Positions 19,101 to 32,100 of a DNA stretch of 64,000 nt are shown here, piece by piece. Origin of the DNA: Bugula neritina (taxonomy: Eukaryota; Bryozoa; Gymnolaemata; Cheilostomatida; Bugulidae); assembly GCA_964035545.1 (NCBI GenBank), contig OZ037767.1, forward strand, positions 27,447,628 to 27,511,627, given 5' to 3'. How positions within the stretch are numbered: the stretch's first letter is position 1; each line of letters starts with the position of its first letter. The translations under genes and the position numbers were made by a program. The notes beneath the pieces were generated by a model. The model did no database searches. It had not been told where the DNA came from and saw only the letters and a program-made list of their open reading frames with translations.

Positions 19101-19892
19101 TGAAAACATATTATAGGCATTTTATCACCCAGTAACTACATATTTATTTATATTTCAACAGCAGATATTGCAAACCTATCTAAATTTGGTAAAAGTTTAT
19201 CAACTTTTATAAAACAATTTTTGTAGAAAAAACATAATTAATAAATGTTTAATAGACAATAATCTTGGAAACTGCAACTTTTATAGAATTGTATGACACA
19301 ATTTTTATAGAATTGTATGTTGTATTTAATAGTAGCAATACTTTCAAATCTGTAATAGAAGCTCTTTGTCAACTACTAACAGAACAAAAACCAAAAAATT
19401 CAGCATATAAAATAATTTTTGGAAATACGACTACTTACAGAAAACTACAAATAATCTACAAATCAAATGAGACTTTGCATAAAACAGATGTAGTGTAATC
19501 GTTGTTATACTTCCTGACTATATAACAGTATGAAAATCTTACCGACCCCAAAGCATGGCCCACAATTTTCCTAATGGCTTGAGAATAGTCCATAAAACAG
19601 GAGGAATATTCAGCCTGCGGGTGGTGTGAAATAAACTAACTTGTGACGGTAATAAAATGTGCCTATAGTGCGCATTTGATTTAAGCAAATGTGTCTGGGA
19701 AAAGTGTTTACGGGCTGCAGCTAGAAATGGTCTGTGATTGCGCTCCTGTCTGGCATATTGAAATTGCTTCGCCTTCTTTCCTCGAGGAGCTACTTGTATT
19801 CCATCTCCACGTAAAATAAGCCCTAACTTTCGCTGTGGCTTGTTGAAATTAATCCAAAATATGCGCCTTATGTTTTGCCACACTAGAGCCAT
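16105..19892 (-). CDS. OMA1: Mitochondrial metalloendopeptidase OMA1
   Basis: Zinc protease of the inner mitochondrial membrane (M48 family) that cleaves OPA1 and DELE1 under stress. Exons, 5' to 3': 19543-19892, 18870-19098, 18306-18485, 18038-18145, 17632-17760, 17241-17315, 16628-16780 and 16105-16251, giving 456 aa (human about 524). The first about 115 residues are basic and rich in R, K, Q and H, as expected of a mitochondrial presequence. A hydrophobic segment IIFGVVFAMVAAAVINYVI follows. The zinc motif HEIAH is at 279-283 in VMGHEIAHAIMGH. The third ligand is probably E346 in ETEADKVG, and STHPANESR is the conserved C-terminal M48 motif. A second hydrophobic stretch (LLDVFMIFVLAAIWTFV) follows HEIAH. 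All catalytic residues are intact. Intron 5 contains a minisatellite. Confidence 0.96.
17489..17576. repeat. 22-bp minisatellite in OMA1 intron 5
   Basis: There are about four units of 22 bases (acatgtacaatacacatacaat and the variant with acaaata), alternating c/a at one position. They lie roughly 55 bases inside the intron from the exon 5 donor. Confidence 0.85.
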
Positions 19893-20900
19893 AGTTGATT
19901 AGCTGGACCTTTGCTTTTGAAATTATTTCGGTTTATAGATGCATCATCTACAACACGACCAAATTATTTTACAAACTTAACAACTAACTAGTGTGTCAAT
20001 GACTGTGTGTTAGTACTATTATTATTAATTCCATCAGTCTGAGTCTCATCAACAGCTCTGCCAGTGCTGCCGCTAATAAATAAATATGTCTAGTGCCACT
20101 AAAATACCTGCCAGTCCTACTTATAGCTATTGACTTGTCATAACTCCAACTAACTTTGCAAAATATAAACACCAAAAACTATTAAAACTAAAGCTAAAAG
20201 CTAATTCCTAAGATCAATAAGAAAATGTTAAACTAAATGAGTAAAACTAAATATCACGTAAAATGAAAATCCAAGCAAAATTATTTACTAAATAAGTCTT
20301 GGTCATATTGAGACTGTTAATGCCATCTAATAATCATCTACTTCTATACCCATAACTTATAGACATAATGATAAGGCTAAGAGTTAAGACTAACTCAAAG
20401 AGTGTCACTGATACTCATACTGCGTATGTCTTATGATATCATATTCATAATCAATATTATAATCAAAAACTTACTCACGTATAAGACTAAGACTAAGACA
20501 GTTACTAAGAGCAAGTGAAACTGAATTTTAATAATCATAACGAAAATGGTATTAATAATCATAGTCATACTCATACTGACTTACTTATACTTGACGTGAT
20601 ACCCATTGGTGATTGGCCATTTGTCATACTCCTACTGATAGTGATACTCATACTCCTTGTGATACTGATTCAGTGATTGAGTGATTGTGATACTGTTACT
20701 GTTAGTCATAGTGATAGCACTTGAAGTTATTACTATTAGTATTAGTATGACTAATGACTAATGTAATGAGTATTACTATTACTATTAGTATTAGTTAATG
20801 ATATTTGATAATTAAATAGGTATAACTTACAGTTATACTTATAGTTGAGTCTTAGATATGAAAAATGAGATACACCAATTATAATAATACTAATAGTAAT

Positions 20901-20944
20901 CAGTTTGGGGGGGAGTTTCCCACTAAGAACCCCTGGAGGGTGAA
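20901..20944 (-). repeat. Dispersed short repeat, copy 2
   Basis: Reverse-complement copy of 1417-1458, sharing tttcccactaagaacccctg and flanks. It sits within a triplet-rich low-complexity tract. Confidence 0.75.
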
Positions 20945-21408
20945 TAGTAATAGTAATAGGAATACACGAGTCATAGTGATAGCTATGACGACGATGATGA
21001 CAGCTAGAGGGCGGAAAACTTTTAACAACAGCTACATAATAATATCATTATTATTTGACTGATGAGGGGTAACGCCCGAATATCTAAAATAGAGAAAGTA
21101 ACTCTTTAGATTTTCATGACGCAATAAACATAAATATTCTTTGTAGCGAAACCATTAAAGCACATTTAAACTTATATCCTGTTCGTAATTCGTTTTGCCC
21201 CCGAGTTGTATAATATTTAATTATTAGTATAACTATAAGTAATGTATCAGTAATTACCTTGGAAAAATGTATTAGTTTATTTTTACTTGTGAAAAAGTAG
21301 CTAAGATATTTGAGTCAATATTTTATGTAAATACATAATTATGATTGTGAGCCATGAGGAGATGTATAAGTTCAAGTATAACTATAAGTCTATAAGTTAA
21401 TGTATAAG

Positions 21409-21566
21409 TATAAGTATAAGTATTAGTAGCTATAACATTACGTTTAACTATAACTATAACATTAACTGTATAACTTAAACTATAACTATAAGTATAAGTA
21501 TTAGTAGCTATAACATTACGTTTAACTATAACTATAACATTAACTGTATAACTTAAACTATAACTA
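21409..21566. repeat. 78-bp tandem duplication in a low-complexity tract
   Basis: A segment containing gtagctataacattacgttt recurs exactly 78 bases later. It is embedded in several hundred bases of ctataa/taagta repeats that run to about 21660. Confidence 0.85.
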
Positions 21567-22427
21567 TAAGTATAAGTATTAGTATAAGTATAATTTAAAT
21601 TATAGTTATACTATAACTTATAGTTATAGTATAACTATAGTCTATAAGTATAACTATAATAGTATTATTAATAATAAGTAAACATCTACATCTACATTTA
21701 CTATTAAGTTTTACTTTTAGTTTTACATAGATTTAATTGCATTAAATTTAATTAAAATAAAACTTAAAATCAAAATGTTTTAGTTTATGATTATATTGAA
21801 TATCACTATCACTATGAGTATGAGTATCACAGTTAGAGTAAGAGTATCAGTATGAGTATGACTATAGGACTAAGTATAAGTATAAACTTAAACTTAAAGC
21901 ATAACTTGTCTATAAGTAGAACTATTACTTATAGTTGAGTTATAGTTTAAGTTATAGTTATACTAAAATTAAATTACTTATTCAGTTATTGTTATAGTTA
22001 TAATCATACTGATAGTGATACTGATAGAGTAACAAGTTGTAGTTTTAGTTTATATGTAATATAAATATACCATCATTAGCCTACCATGAAATGGTTTTCA
22101 CTTTACAACTGCTCTAAAAACAAACTGCGTGTTATTGTATTTATATATGATTTATTTTTGACACTGACTTTGGGAATTGGAGACAAATTAAAATATAAAT
22201 TGTTTTGCTAACAAAAATATATATTGATAAACATGTGTATACTTATTGATATTACCTAAAGTTTCTTAATTTAAATTCTATTTAAAAACTTATTTTCAGC
22301 TAACTAATATAAAAATAAATATACAGTGATTTGATAGCCCAATGTTAATAATAGCTCTCATTATAATTTTAATTTGTTTTTGTAGGAACTTCTATAAAAT
22401 AGATCTTCAACTTTATTAGATTTAAGT

Positions 22428-23766
22428 ATGTCTAAGAAGAATCAGCAAAAGAAGCCTCTTGTTGCAACTGAAGACAACGATGTGCAGGTCAAGAAGGACA
22501 AACCACTCTACATTTATTATTGCATTTGTGGACAGATGAGTTTGATATTAGACTGTCCATTAGAAAAGCTACCTACAAGACCACGAGATGGATCTAAGTG
22601 TATAGATAGTCTGAAACATGCACATAGAATGACTGCAGACACTGATGACGCTGTACATATTCGAAGATCAGGCGGTAAAACTAAAACCTTTGTTTTCATA
22701 CATTTAGCTCTAAAAATAGTAAATTTTTCTCATTAGCTATGAAAGTAATAGGTAAATAATTGTATAACAATTTTTATGGCTTTATCTTGTTATTTCTTTT
22801 AAACAGGTATAGAAAAGCAATTCAGGATGAAATGCAAGAAATGTTCGTTACCGATATTTTACCAGCATCAAGATCCAGTTACTGTGAAAAAGTGTCCAAT
22901 AAAGTTCATTTTACCCGGTGCATTAACAACAACAGGTGATGGGAAATCTAGTATGTATGACCAGGTGAAGGCTAAACGTCAAGACAGGGTGAGTTACTGC
23001 TATTGTTTGGTTTTAGATGGTGTAGTTAGTATCTAAGAATCAGTTTTACTCCCCAAATAGTGCTGAGCTAAAGCTTTTTACTCTGTTTAAGTAATTTAAA
23101 CCAAATCCACCTACTTATCTGCTACATAGACTGAATGTTGCAATACTAAAATAATGAATATAAATGATATAACGTTGACATAAACCAATATTTTCCAATA
23201 GTTTTGAAAATTGAGAAAAAATAGGTGGTGCAAGTGACACTGTTATTGACTTAAAAACTGACAGAAAAGTTAAAATGGGTTGTTTTTAAAAATCATGCTA
23301 CAATTTAGACTGTGTGTAGCTGGCTAGCTGCATTCTCAGAACATATTTTAATGAAAGTATGCTATGCTATTCAACAGGTGGTGGTGAAAAGAAAAACAAA
23401 AGACATGGGGAAGTTTTCTTCAGTTACTGTTTCAACTGTTGAAGAAGAGGAGGACGAACTTGATGACAAGCTCATTGCTGACTCATACGCTGCCAATGCC
23501 AAGGTCATTGCCAAACAAATGGCTAGAAAAGGTCTACTGAAAAGAGAGGTAACCATATATATCACTCTACCTTAATCTCTGCAGTCATAATTTAAACTAA
23601 AACCCGTATTCATCAAATCATTGCAAATAATATTTCATGGAAAAATTGTAAGAGTCATTCACATACTAATATAATTAAGCTAACATAATTTGCTGCATTG
23701 TTTCAGGCCGACGATCAACAAAACCCCATAGAGAAGAGAACCAAAGGTACTTTAATTGATAAGTAA
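22428..23766 (+). CDS. STEEP1: STEEP1 (CXorf56 family) protein
   Basis: In mammals this protein promotes STING exit from the endoplasmic reticulum. Exons are 22428-22674, 22807-22988, 23378-23548 and 23707-23766; phases join and give 219 aa (human 222). Recognisable blocks, in order: [13 protein letters not shown] with a C-x-C pair at 32-34; [39 protein letters not shown] with CxxC at about 92-95; [21 protein letters not shown] followed by an acidic run [25 protein letters not shown]; and the terminal KGTLIDK. The paired cysteines may bind metal (inference). The ATG at 22428 begins a lysine-rich leader and agrees with family length. Downstream gene PSMG1 is on the same strand 2.4 kb away. Confidence 0.96.
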
Positions 23767-24136
23767 GGGTGGGGAACTTATTTAGATCATAGAAATTTGA
23801 CAGTTTGCCAATGGAGACACTCCAACAGTCAATGTATATATCCAGCACTCAATGATGTAAAGAAATGGGCTAATTTTTAGTAATAGTTTACTACGCTGTA
23901 CTTGCTATTCGATATCCTGGATAAATCATCTTCCACAATCTTAATTGTCTTTTATTTTGTGATATAAAATAAGTGGCATAAAGTTTGTTAACAAATTTCT
24001 TGGCTTATTCTTTCCGAGTTTATAATTGTTAACCTTTAAAGCCATTTAAGTTAAAATTTAGATGAGCTTTTATATTCATGCATTCATCTGCTGCTATGTA
24101 CATAAATTCACAGGTCATCTGTTATATATAATGTGA

Positions 24137-24142
24137 AATAAA
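24137..24142 (+). other. Candidate polyadenylation signal (STEEP1)
   Basis: AATAAA about 370 bases after the STEEP1 stop codon, followed by a T-rich segment. Confidence 0.4.
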
Positions 24143-26189
24143 GTAATTGTATTTATGTTTTGTACATTCACCTTTTTTGAATAATGAAAATATGAAATAT
24201 ACTGCATTTTAGTATTATCTTATGTTACTTGTAATAAATACAGTTATATGAGAAGTAATAAATGAATTATTCACTTATTATAGTCTCCAAGTAGTGATGT
24301 TTAAATTTTTTTGGCAGTTGCCCCAAGTTCTGATATACTCAGCCCATTAATTGGTCAGTTATAGTACTCGTTTGCATATATATGCATGTCATATGCATGT
24401 AGTCTTCTGGAATACTTTATTAATAATAGACATGTAGTTTCTAGAATAATCTTAGTATAAGTTTAGCTATTATGGATCATATTTTAGACGAGAAAAGTTG
24501 TTGGCAAAAGAAGTTTTCTACTGCAATACTTGGCGGTCATCTGATATCTTTCATAACCTACATAATAAACACAGCTAGTATACTTTACAACCCATAGGTT
24601 TCCCCAATCTCACATTGGCCATAGACTATTACAGCTAGTGCATTGTGGTATTTTCACGATAATAATATTTTGTTCATGTGGTATCTCACTTATATTATGC
24701 CCTTTGTGACAGTCCCAGTATATATCAGACTAAGCCCTTCCTATATTTCACACAGGTAATCAATTGAAAACTACTATTCTATAATGACAGTAATTCTGTA
24801 TAGGCCTACAGGCTATGTAAACTAAGCTAGAGTTATGTGTCTGTTGATATAGCAATTTGAAAGAGAGCAACAATATCAATGAAGACTTATCCTACCTAAA
24901 GATACGAAATAGGGGACCATATGTTGACGTCTCATCAAACCACATTGTTGATGATAACAAAATGTGTGGAATGCTCAATGCTGAAAAATATAGTCTAAGT
25001 ATTAATAACTAACAGGCAAACTTTATATTTTGTAAATATTTAAAAATTTGTTGCGTGTTATATACAATAAACAGACTGTATCTAAGTTTTCAATGATACA
25101 AGCATTAATCTAAGTTTTGATTCATTCAATACATTGTGATTGCAAGTAAATTCTCATACATTTTCATACCAACGACTGGTGGCAACACCCATTGAACTTA
25201 TAGTTTCAGTTCAGTGGCAACACCGCTAATGACACTTAACTGACCTTGTAAAGTTTAAACCAAATATAGATGCTAAAGTTTTTATAATTATAATAATTAT
25301 AATCAATAATTATAATCATAATGACAATTATTTTTAAATTTTAGGCTTACCCTCATCTTGGGCCTTGGCCCTTTTGGCCTTAGCCCCTTAGGACTTGAAG
25401 TTGGACTTGAGCACTGCCACATAATGATCATAATGATAATCATAATTATTATAATTATTGATAATAACATTTTCATTTTGTATTAATTATGATTGATATT
25501 CTTATAATTCATTTCATTATGATTATTGTTATAATTACCTGGTCGTGATGTAGCCGTAGGCGTAGCATTTTATTATTTCTCCTTTATTATTTAATAATAA
25601 TTTTATCTATTTTCAATTTATATAAAGTAATAAACTATTAATTATCAAATTCAAGCTTAACAAGAACATAGCTACTGCTAGTAGACGAAGTAGTATTGCA
25701 TTTACTATGGCTATAAATATTAATCATTGATCTCGGTATAGCTAATGCTATTAGTATTAGTATTAATTTAATTATTAAAGAAGAATATCAAAATGGATCA
25801 GTTCCGAGTTTAACTTTAAAAATGTTTTCATTTTTAATTTTAATATTAAAAGATAAAATCATTGGTGTTTTGAACTTAAACTTGAACAAATTACTATTTA
25901 AAATTGATCAAAGCCTGTAGCTCAGAAAGACAATATATACAACTAAAGCTTAAAATGAAGTTTTAGCTCCTGAACAGTAAAATTCAACTATCTAAACCTG
26001 CATTTTGTTTCATCAAGGTGCAGGATGTGTTAATTCAAAAGACTAATTAGGCTAAGGTTTTAGTAGGATTAGTTAATAGTGAGCTAGTAAATCATTAAAG
26101 CAATTTGACAACTTACCTATGTATCTAATTTAAATTGGCCCACTCCGCGCATATAATTATACATATACACTGCTATTACAGTCACTGAA
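24143..26189. other. Intergenic DNA between STEEP1 and PSMG1
   Basis: AT-rich with no gene seen. At 25285-25470 two stretches of ataattataat type, which share a complementary atcaataattataat, flank a GC-richer block (ggccttggcccttttggcct), so a hairpin is possible. The last few hundred bases should contain the PSMG1 promoter. Confidence 0.5.
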
Positions 26190-29100
26190 ATGTCGGAATT
26201 AGGACCCTCATTCTATGGAGAAGTGCTGCAAGTTACATCCAGGGCAGTAGACGACGAGGAGGACGAAGACGATGCAGACCCTGATATGATCAGGTCAGCC
26301 TGCCTTCGTTATATGATAAGCTGCTGCTGCTGCCTTCGTTATATGATAAGCTGCTGCTGCTGCTTCCGTTATATGATGAGCTGCTGCTGCTGCCTTCGTT
26401 ATATGATAAGCTGCTGCTGCTGCCTTCGTTATATGATAAGCTGCTGCTGCTGCCTTCGTTATATGATAAGCTGCTGCTGCTGCCTTTGTTATATAATGAG
26501 CTGCTGCTGCTGCCTTCGTTATATGATAAGCTGCTGTCTTTCCATATGTCTTTACAAAAAATTACTTGACTTGCTCCGTGCTTGTATAGAATACTGTAGA
26601 GTGTAGACATTCCAACATTTAGATGAACTCAGCTTAGCCTATCTGGTGTTTAGTCTTTAAAGCTCTAATTAATGATAATTTACAATTTGCTATTAGATAA
26701 AATAATAATAATTTATAGACAAAATAGCTAGTATGTTATCTGATCAACTTAATGTGACTTATTACAATTGTCTGAGTGACTGTAAAAGTTCTCTATAGCT
26801 TTTATTGCAACAAAGTTGTGCTATTATCAGCTATATAAAATGTTTATTCACATTTGTGATATTTTGGTGTATGTTAACTAATAATTGATATGTTTCCGGA
26901 AAGTTTGGATTCAGTAAAGATAACTACTCACGTATACCCACCCATTGCAGTGTATTATTGCTATTTTTTACTTTGTTTTTACAGTATTTATTACTTTTGT
27001 AGTTCTGTTGCACTGAGATGGTCTCCAAATATTCATTCTCAGATAAATAAAAAGGGGGAAGTACCATGCAGTGTACTCGTCATAGCTATTGACTCTGTAG
27101 CTACTGGTAAGGGGTTCAGTTTAATATGCTAAAATATATATTATAGTAATATATACTATGTGTAATAAAAATATATTATATATTACTATAAAATATACTA
27201 AAATATATACTGTAATATGTACTGTAAAATACAATAATAGTTATACTACTATATCATATTATTTTGTATGCTATAATAATATAATATAAAATTAACTATA
27301 ATGTCTATATATAAATATATATTACAATATATACTATAATATATTAAAATAATATAATGCTACATTATACAACAGCTACTGCTGTTAAACTTGTGCTCTG
27401 TTATGAGTAGTTGTTTTCTCTTGTACAACAACTATTAGCTGTAAACTAATGAACATTTTATCAAACACCCAATACTTTCACATAAAACACTTATCTATTT
27501 TATAACATCCAAGTTGGTGTGGTTGACTCATCACTCATTATTTTGGTTGTGAAAAGTATGAGACAACTCCTTGCTATTGTCAAAAGTTAGTTGAATTTAT
27601 AATGAATGATGACATTTAAAAGCGTTTACTAAGTCAATTCTAATTAAAAATGACAATGAAAAGTAGCAAAATAGTAACTATATTTATATTAGGTTTATTA
27701 TTCTCTATATACTGCTGTGTACTGTATAGTCTCTATATACGGCTGTGTACTGTATATTCCCTATATACTGCTGTGTACTGTATAGTCTCTATATACTGCT
27801 GTGTACTGTATAGTCCCTATATACTGCTGTGTACTGTATAGTCCCTATATACTGCTGTGTACTGTATAGTCCCTATATACTGCTGTGTACTGTATAGTCC
27901 CTATATACTGCTGTGTACTGTATAGGCTTTGTTCAGACACATTTCCTCCACCAAGATGTTCAGCTGGTCGGAGTTATATGTAGTGGACTAACAAACAGAG
28001 CGGTGAACACTTTTGAACAGCGAGCTTTCACAGATGAGACGTGTTTTATATACAGTTTGGAGAAAGAGCCCTCTATCCTGTTCTGTCAGTGCAACATCAG
28101 AGTACAGCCCGAGCAAGCTTACTCATTCGTTGATCAGGTAGAGCTAGATGGAAGTTATCTGTCCTTTGTTACTACAATATTGAATATTATTTACTGTTGT
28201 AATGTTGCCAGTAGTCTTGTCTGTGTATATTTTTAGGTGTTTTTACAAGAAATGTGAATAAAAAGCCTAAAGTATTGCCTGTTGTTAATATAGTTTTCTA
28301 TATTGTGTACGACTGTCATTACATGTATATTACATGTGGTTGTAATTGTGTGGATAATTTCTATTATAAGACATCTTGCTCTTTTAGTATAGTGTGGCAT
28401 TATGCACTTAGTCTATAATTTTTTAGTTGTGTCAAATGTTATATTTTTAGTTGTTCTCCAAAATAACCTCAGATAATACATACGTGGCTGTTTTGTCCCA
28501 CAAGTCAGTGAATGAATACAAATCTGAAGCACCACCTCATCAGATCTCCGTGAGTCTGTTCTACTTTTAATAGTAGTACTTTACTGGTAATACTATACTT
28601 TACTGGTGGTTGTAGTTTTTTACTATCAGTAGTAGTGATGTGTCGTTAGTACCAGTAATAGTAGTACTAGTTTGTAGTAGTAGTACTAGTTAGTACTTAA
28701 TAGTAGTAATACTAGTTAGTAGTAGTAGTACTAGTTAGTAGTAAGCTGTTGGGTAGTAGTAATCTACTAACTAGTAGTTTACTAACAACTACGGTAAACT
28801 ACTAGTTAGTTTATTACAATTAGTTAGTCGTGGTAGTAGTAATAGTAACACAGGGTTAACACTTGGCCTGTACTATTTCAGGTACCATTCCTAAGAGCTC
28901 TAAAAACAAGTCATTTCCAAGGAACTGCACTCTGTAGCTACTTGGAGCAACCCAACGTTGTTGATGGGCTACCGGCTCAAGGTTTGTACTCAATTAAACT
29001 GACTGCCAAGAATGCATAGCTTAAAGCAATATGCAGTAGCATGCTTCCTTAACGTTTATTGAGGATGTGAATAAAAGTCATTGTCAGTCACTTTCCAGCT

Positions 29101-32100
29101 TGCAGTGTAGATTGCTCAGCACGTCTTATGAATACATTATTATTCAGCTGTAGAAATATTCTTGTTAAGCTATTAAAACATTTTTAGGCATGTAGTCTAA
29201 TGATAGAAGGTAAATGAGAAAATATTGTATAATATGTTGAATATGGCAAAAGTTATTAAAATATCTCATCAAGTTAGTCATATGAGCAATGTAAGCAGAT
29301 TAAGCACTGTATTAATCTCTTAGTTTATTTAACATCTGAGATAAAGCTGCATGTCAACAAGGAGTACCCATACTTTAGAGCCCAGTTGATTAGTCTCAAG
29401 TTATACTTGTGTGGCATTCTTTTACTGCAACACTAAAACACTTGAAAGTTGAATGATGCTTGAATTAGAATAATTGCATCATATTACACTGCAAATGGTT
29501 ATCTTCGTTTCTCAATTTACACTGATGAAATCTGCTGCTACTTAGCTTCATTTTATTTATCAGAGCTGATACTTGAAATCTCTGCATTTACCTCATCATC
29601 AACTACAAGTGTAGGCTGAGTATCATTGTAAGTGTGTTTCAGAACTTCAACAAATTCTCTCATAAATCCCACCATTTTCTAAATTCTAGGAATCTTTTTA
29701 AACTCTAAATATTTCAAGTAACTTTTCACAAGCTCTTTTTTCTATCAACAAATAAATACAAGTAACTCAGGTGCAGGTTGTGACCTGCAGTCTATATATT
29801 ATGTTAGTAGTCAATAATATTCAACGAGTCATAGTGTTACCTCAAGCATGTTATGCCAAAGGCCTATATTAGGTAGCTAGGTGAAAGGTTACTATAGTAA
29901 TAGCTCTACTTATTGTTCAACTAATTTATTTATATGAAAAATGTCTGTAATTCAACTATCAAGCTTCTATTCCTAAGTAGGGGATATATTTTCAACTCAT
30001 TTGTTATGTTGAATGGATGATTGAGCAGCCTAAATTCTGTATCAGATTTCAAAAGCTAAAAGTTGTGAACATATGATCATGGCTGAAAACCAATAAAACT
30101 GTGGAAATGAAAATTAGAAGAATGTTATTGCTTGTTTCACATTTCTACATCTTGAATTTCCATTTTTATAAACAAGACAAGGTTTAACTAAAGTAATTAG
30201 GCTCATGTGTTCTGTTTCAACTATTAATAAAATTGAAACACAAAGGGATGATGGAAATGCAATTACATTTGTTTAGTAAAAGCAATGCAAAGAATGTTAG
30301 CATATAAAATCCTGAAAAAAACATTAGGATTTCATCCAAGTTTCTAAGTAATAAATTCTCCACAGCGCAAGCAATGTTGTATAAACATAACAATGCTCAA
30401 CATGTGTTAAGGTAATTAATGTAATAAACTAAGTTGATGGCCACTGATAAAATGTGTTCCAAATACTTGATGTGATGGATGATGATGTGATGGCAATTCG
30501 ATTAGATTTGTAAAGTAAAAGCAATGCAAAGAATGTGAACAATGTCCTAGAGCAGCCATGCTCAACCTGTGGCCTTTTGACTTTTGGCGACCTTTTGAGC
30601 TGGTAAATGTGGCCTTTTGGTTTTTTAACAGAAATAAAAATTTAGTTCAGTTTTAATCCTTTCTGAATTTTGCTTTTTACCAATTTCCAAGTTTACTATG
30701 CGAGTCATAAATGCTAGCACATATTGATGTGAACATTTATTCTCTCGAATAGAGTATGCCAAAAGCAAATTCAGATTGAGGCTAGCAGACTCCTATCTGG
30801 CCAATATATTACCTGTGCCATTTTTATCGTGCCATTTTACCTGTTCCACTTTTACCGGACACCAATAAATACATATCAAATTCGAAAATATGCTTTAATC
30901 AATAGAGAGTTTTGACAGTGGGATTGACACTGAACTTTCTAGTGGCCTTTTTGGTGGCTCAGGGTTATTTTACGGCCTTTTTCCAAAAAAGGTTGAGCAC
31001 TCCTGTCCCAGAGGCTGTATTCAGCAGATCTGCCCCAGTGCTAGAGCAGATCTGCTGATGGTAGTAGGTGGCATTAAGGATGTCCTACTCATTCATGTCC
31101 TACCCACACCTAACCTTAGTAGCCTCTATTTTATTTTGTTTATTTTCCAAGTATAAACTGATAAATCTTCTCATAATATAATAAATTAACCAGAAATTAT
31201 TGCTGTAGATATTTGTCACTTATGTTCCCATTTATTCCATGCTGTATATCTTTCTACCGTCCTACTAGGCTACTGTTACCAACATCCTGTTCTGTGTAAA
31301 ATGACCCTCTTGTAACCTAACATTGGAGATCATTGTTAGAAGCTGCATAATATTGGAGATCATTGTATTCTAGATTCACTTTAGCTGAGAGCCGATATAA
31401 ACTTAATATCATTCATACTCTGCGCCACTCAATGCCACATTTACTGTTTATATTATTTGGTTATGACTATATTTTAGTGATGAGTTACTGTCAGCTGAGA
31501 GGAATATCTGCCATATTTTATATCTGCTTTACTGAGAATATGTATCTGGATATACAGTCTGTGGCGGAGTTCTCCAAACTCGTCACCTCAACCCCATTCA
31601 AAGATATCTACACTGTTAGTTGTTTCTTCTTATTTCTATATCCATTGTATAATATTTTATGTTATAAATATCCTGCAGGTTGTGCAATGTACTTCAGTAT
31701 AGCTATTAGACAAGTCGGTGTTTATACAATGCAGTCGCTTCTTTCTTGCTCAAGAACTAGCGAGTCCACTTTGTTTTGATTGTACCATGCTGTAATGTAA
31801 TTATAATATATTCTATTACACTAAGTTATAATATATTCTATTACACTAAATTATATTACATTGTATTATATAATGCATTATATTATAATGTTGCATCATT
31901 CAATAAAAAGTAGCACATATTCATTTTAACAAGAGATGAAGCCAACATGTTTTGAATTCATAAATGAAGGAAACTTGACACCGTGTCTTGCCCACTGTGA
32001 TGCACTCAAAAGCCTGCACTTGCACTAAGTTGATCAGCTTGGCATTTCTCCTAATAGTTGCTAAGCATGTTTTGAAATAGTCTTTTGTTTTTCAGCCGAA

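Larger units (their letters stand above)
19893..22427. other. Divergent intergenic region between OMA1 and STEEP1
   Basis: It should hold both promoters. Much of 20320-22030 is low-complexity DNA built of ata/act/gtat motifs (tactattagtatta, ctataactataag). It contains dispersed repeat copy 2 (20901-20944) and a 78-base tandem duplication (about 21409-21566). A possible 3' splice site (tttttgtag) at 22376-22384 suggests a 5' UTR intron for STEEP1. No gene is seen. Confidence 0.55.

Noticed and set aside
26290..26610. Minus-strand Ser-rich open frame opposite PSMG1 exon 1
   Set aside because: It is the antisense reading of the 30-bp minisatellite and has no independent support.
31363..31779. 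138-codon plus-strand frame as a separate gene
   Set aside because: Only 31478-31614 matches PSMG1; the rest runs into introns on both sides.
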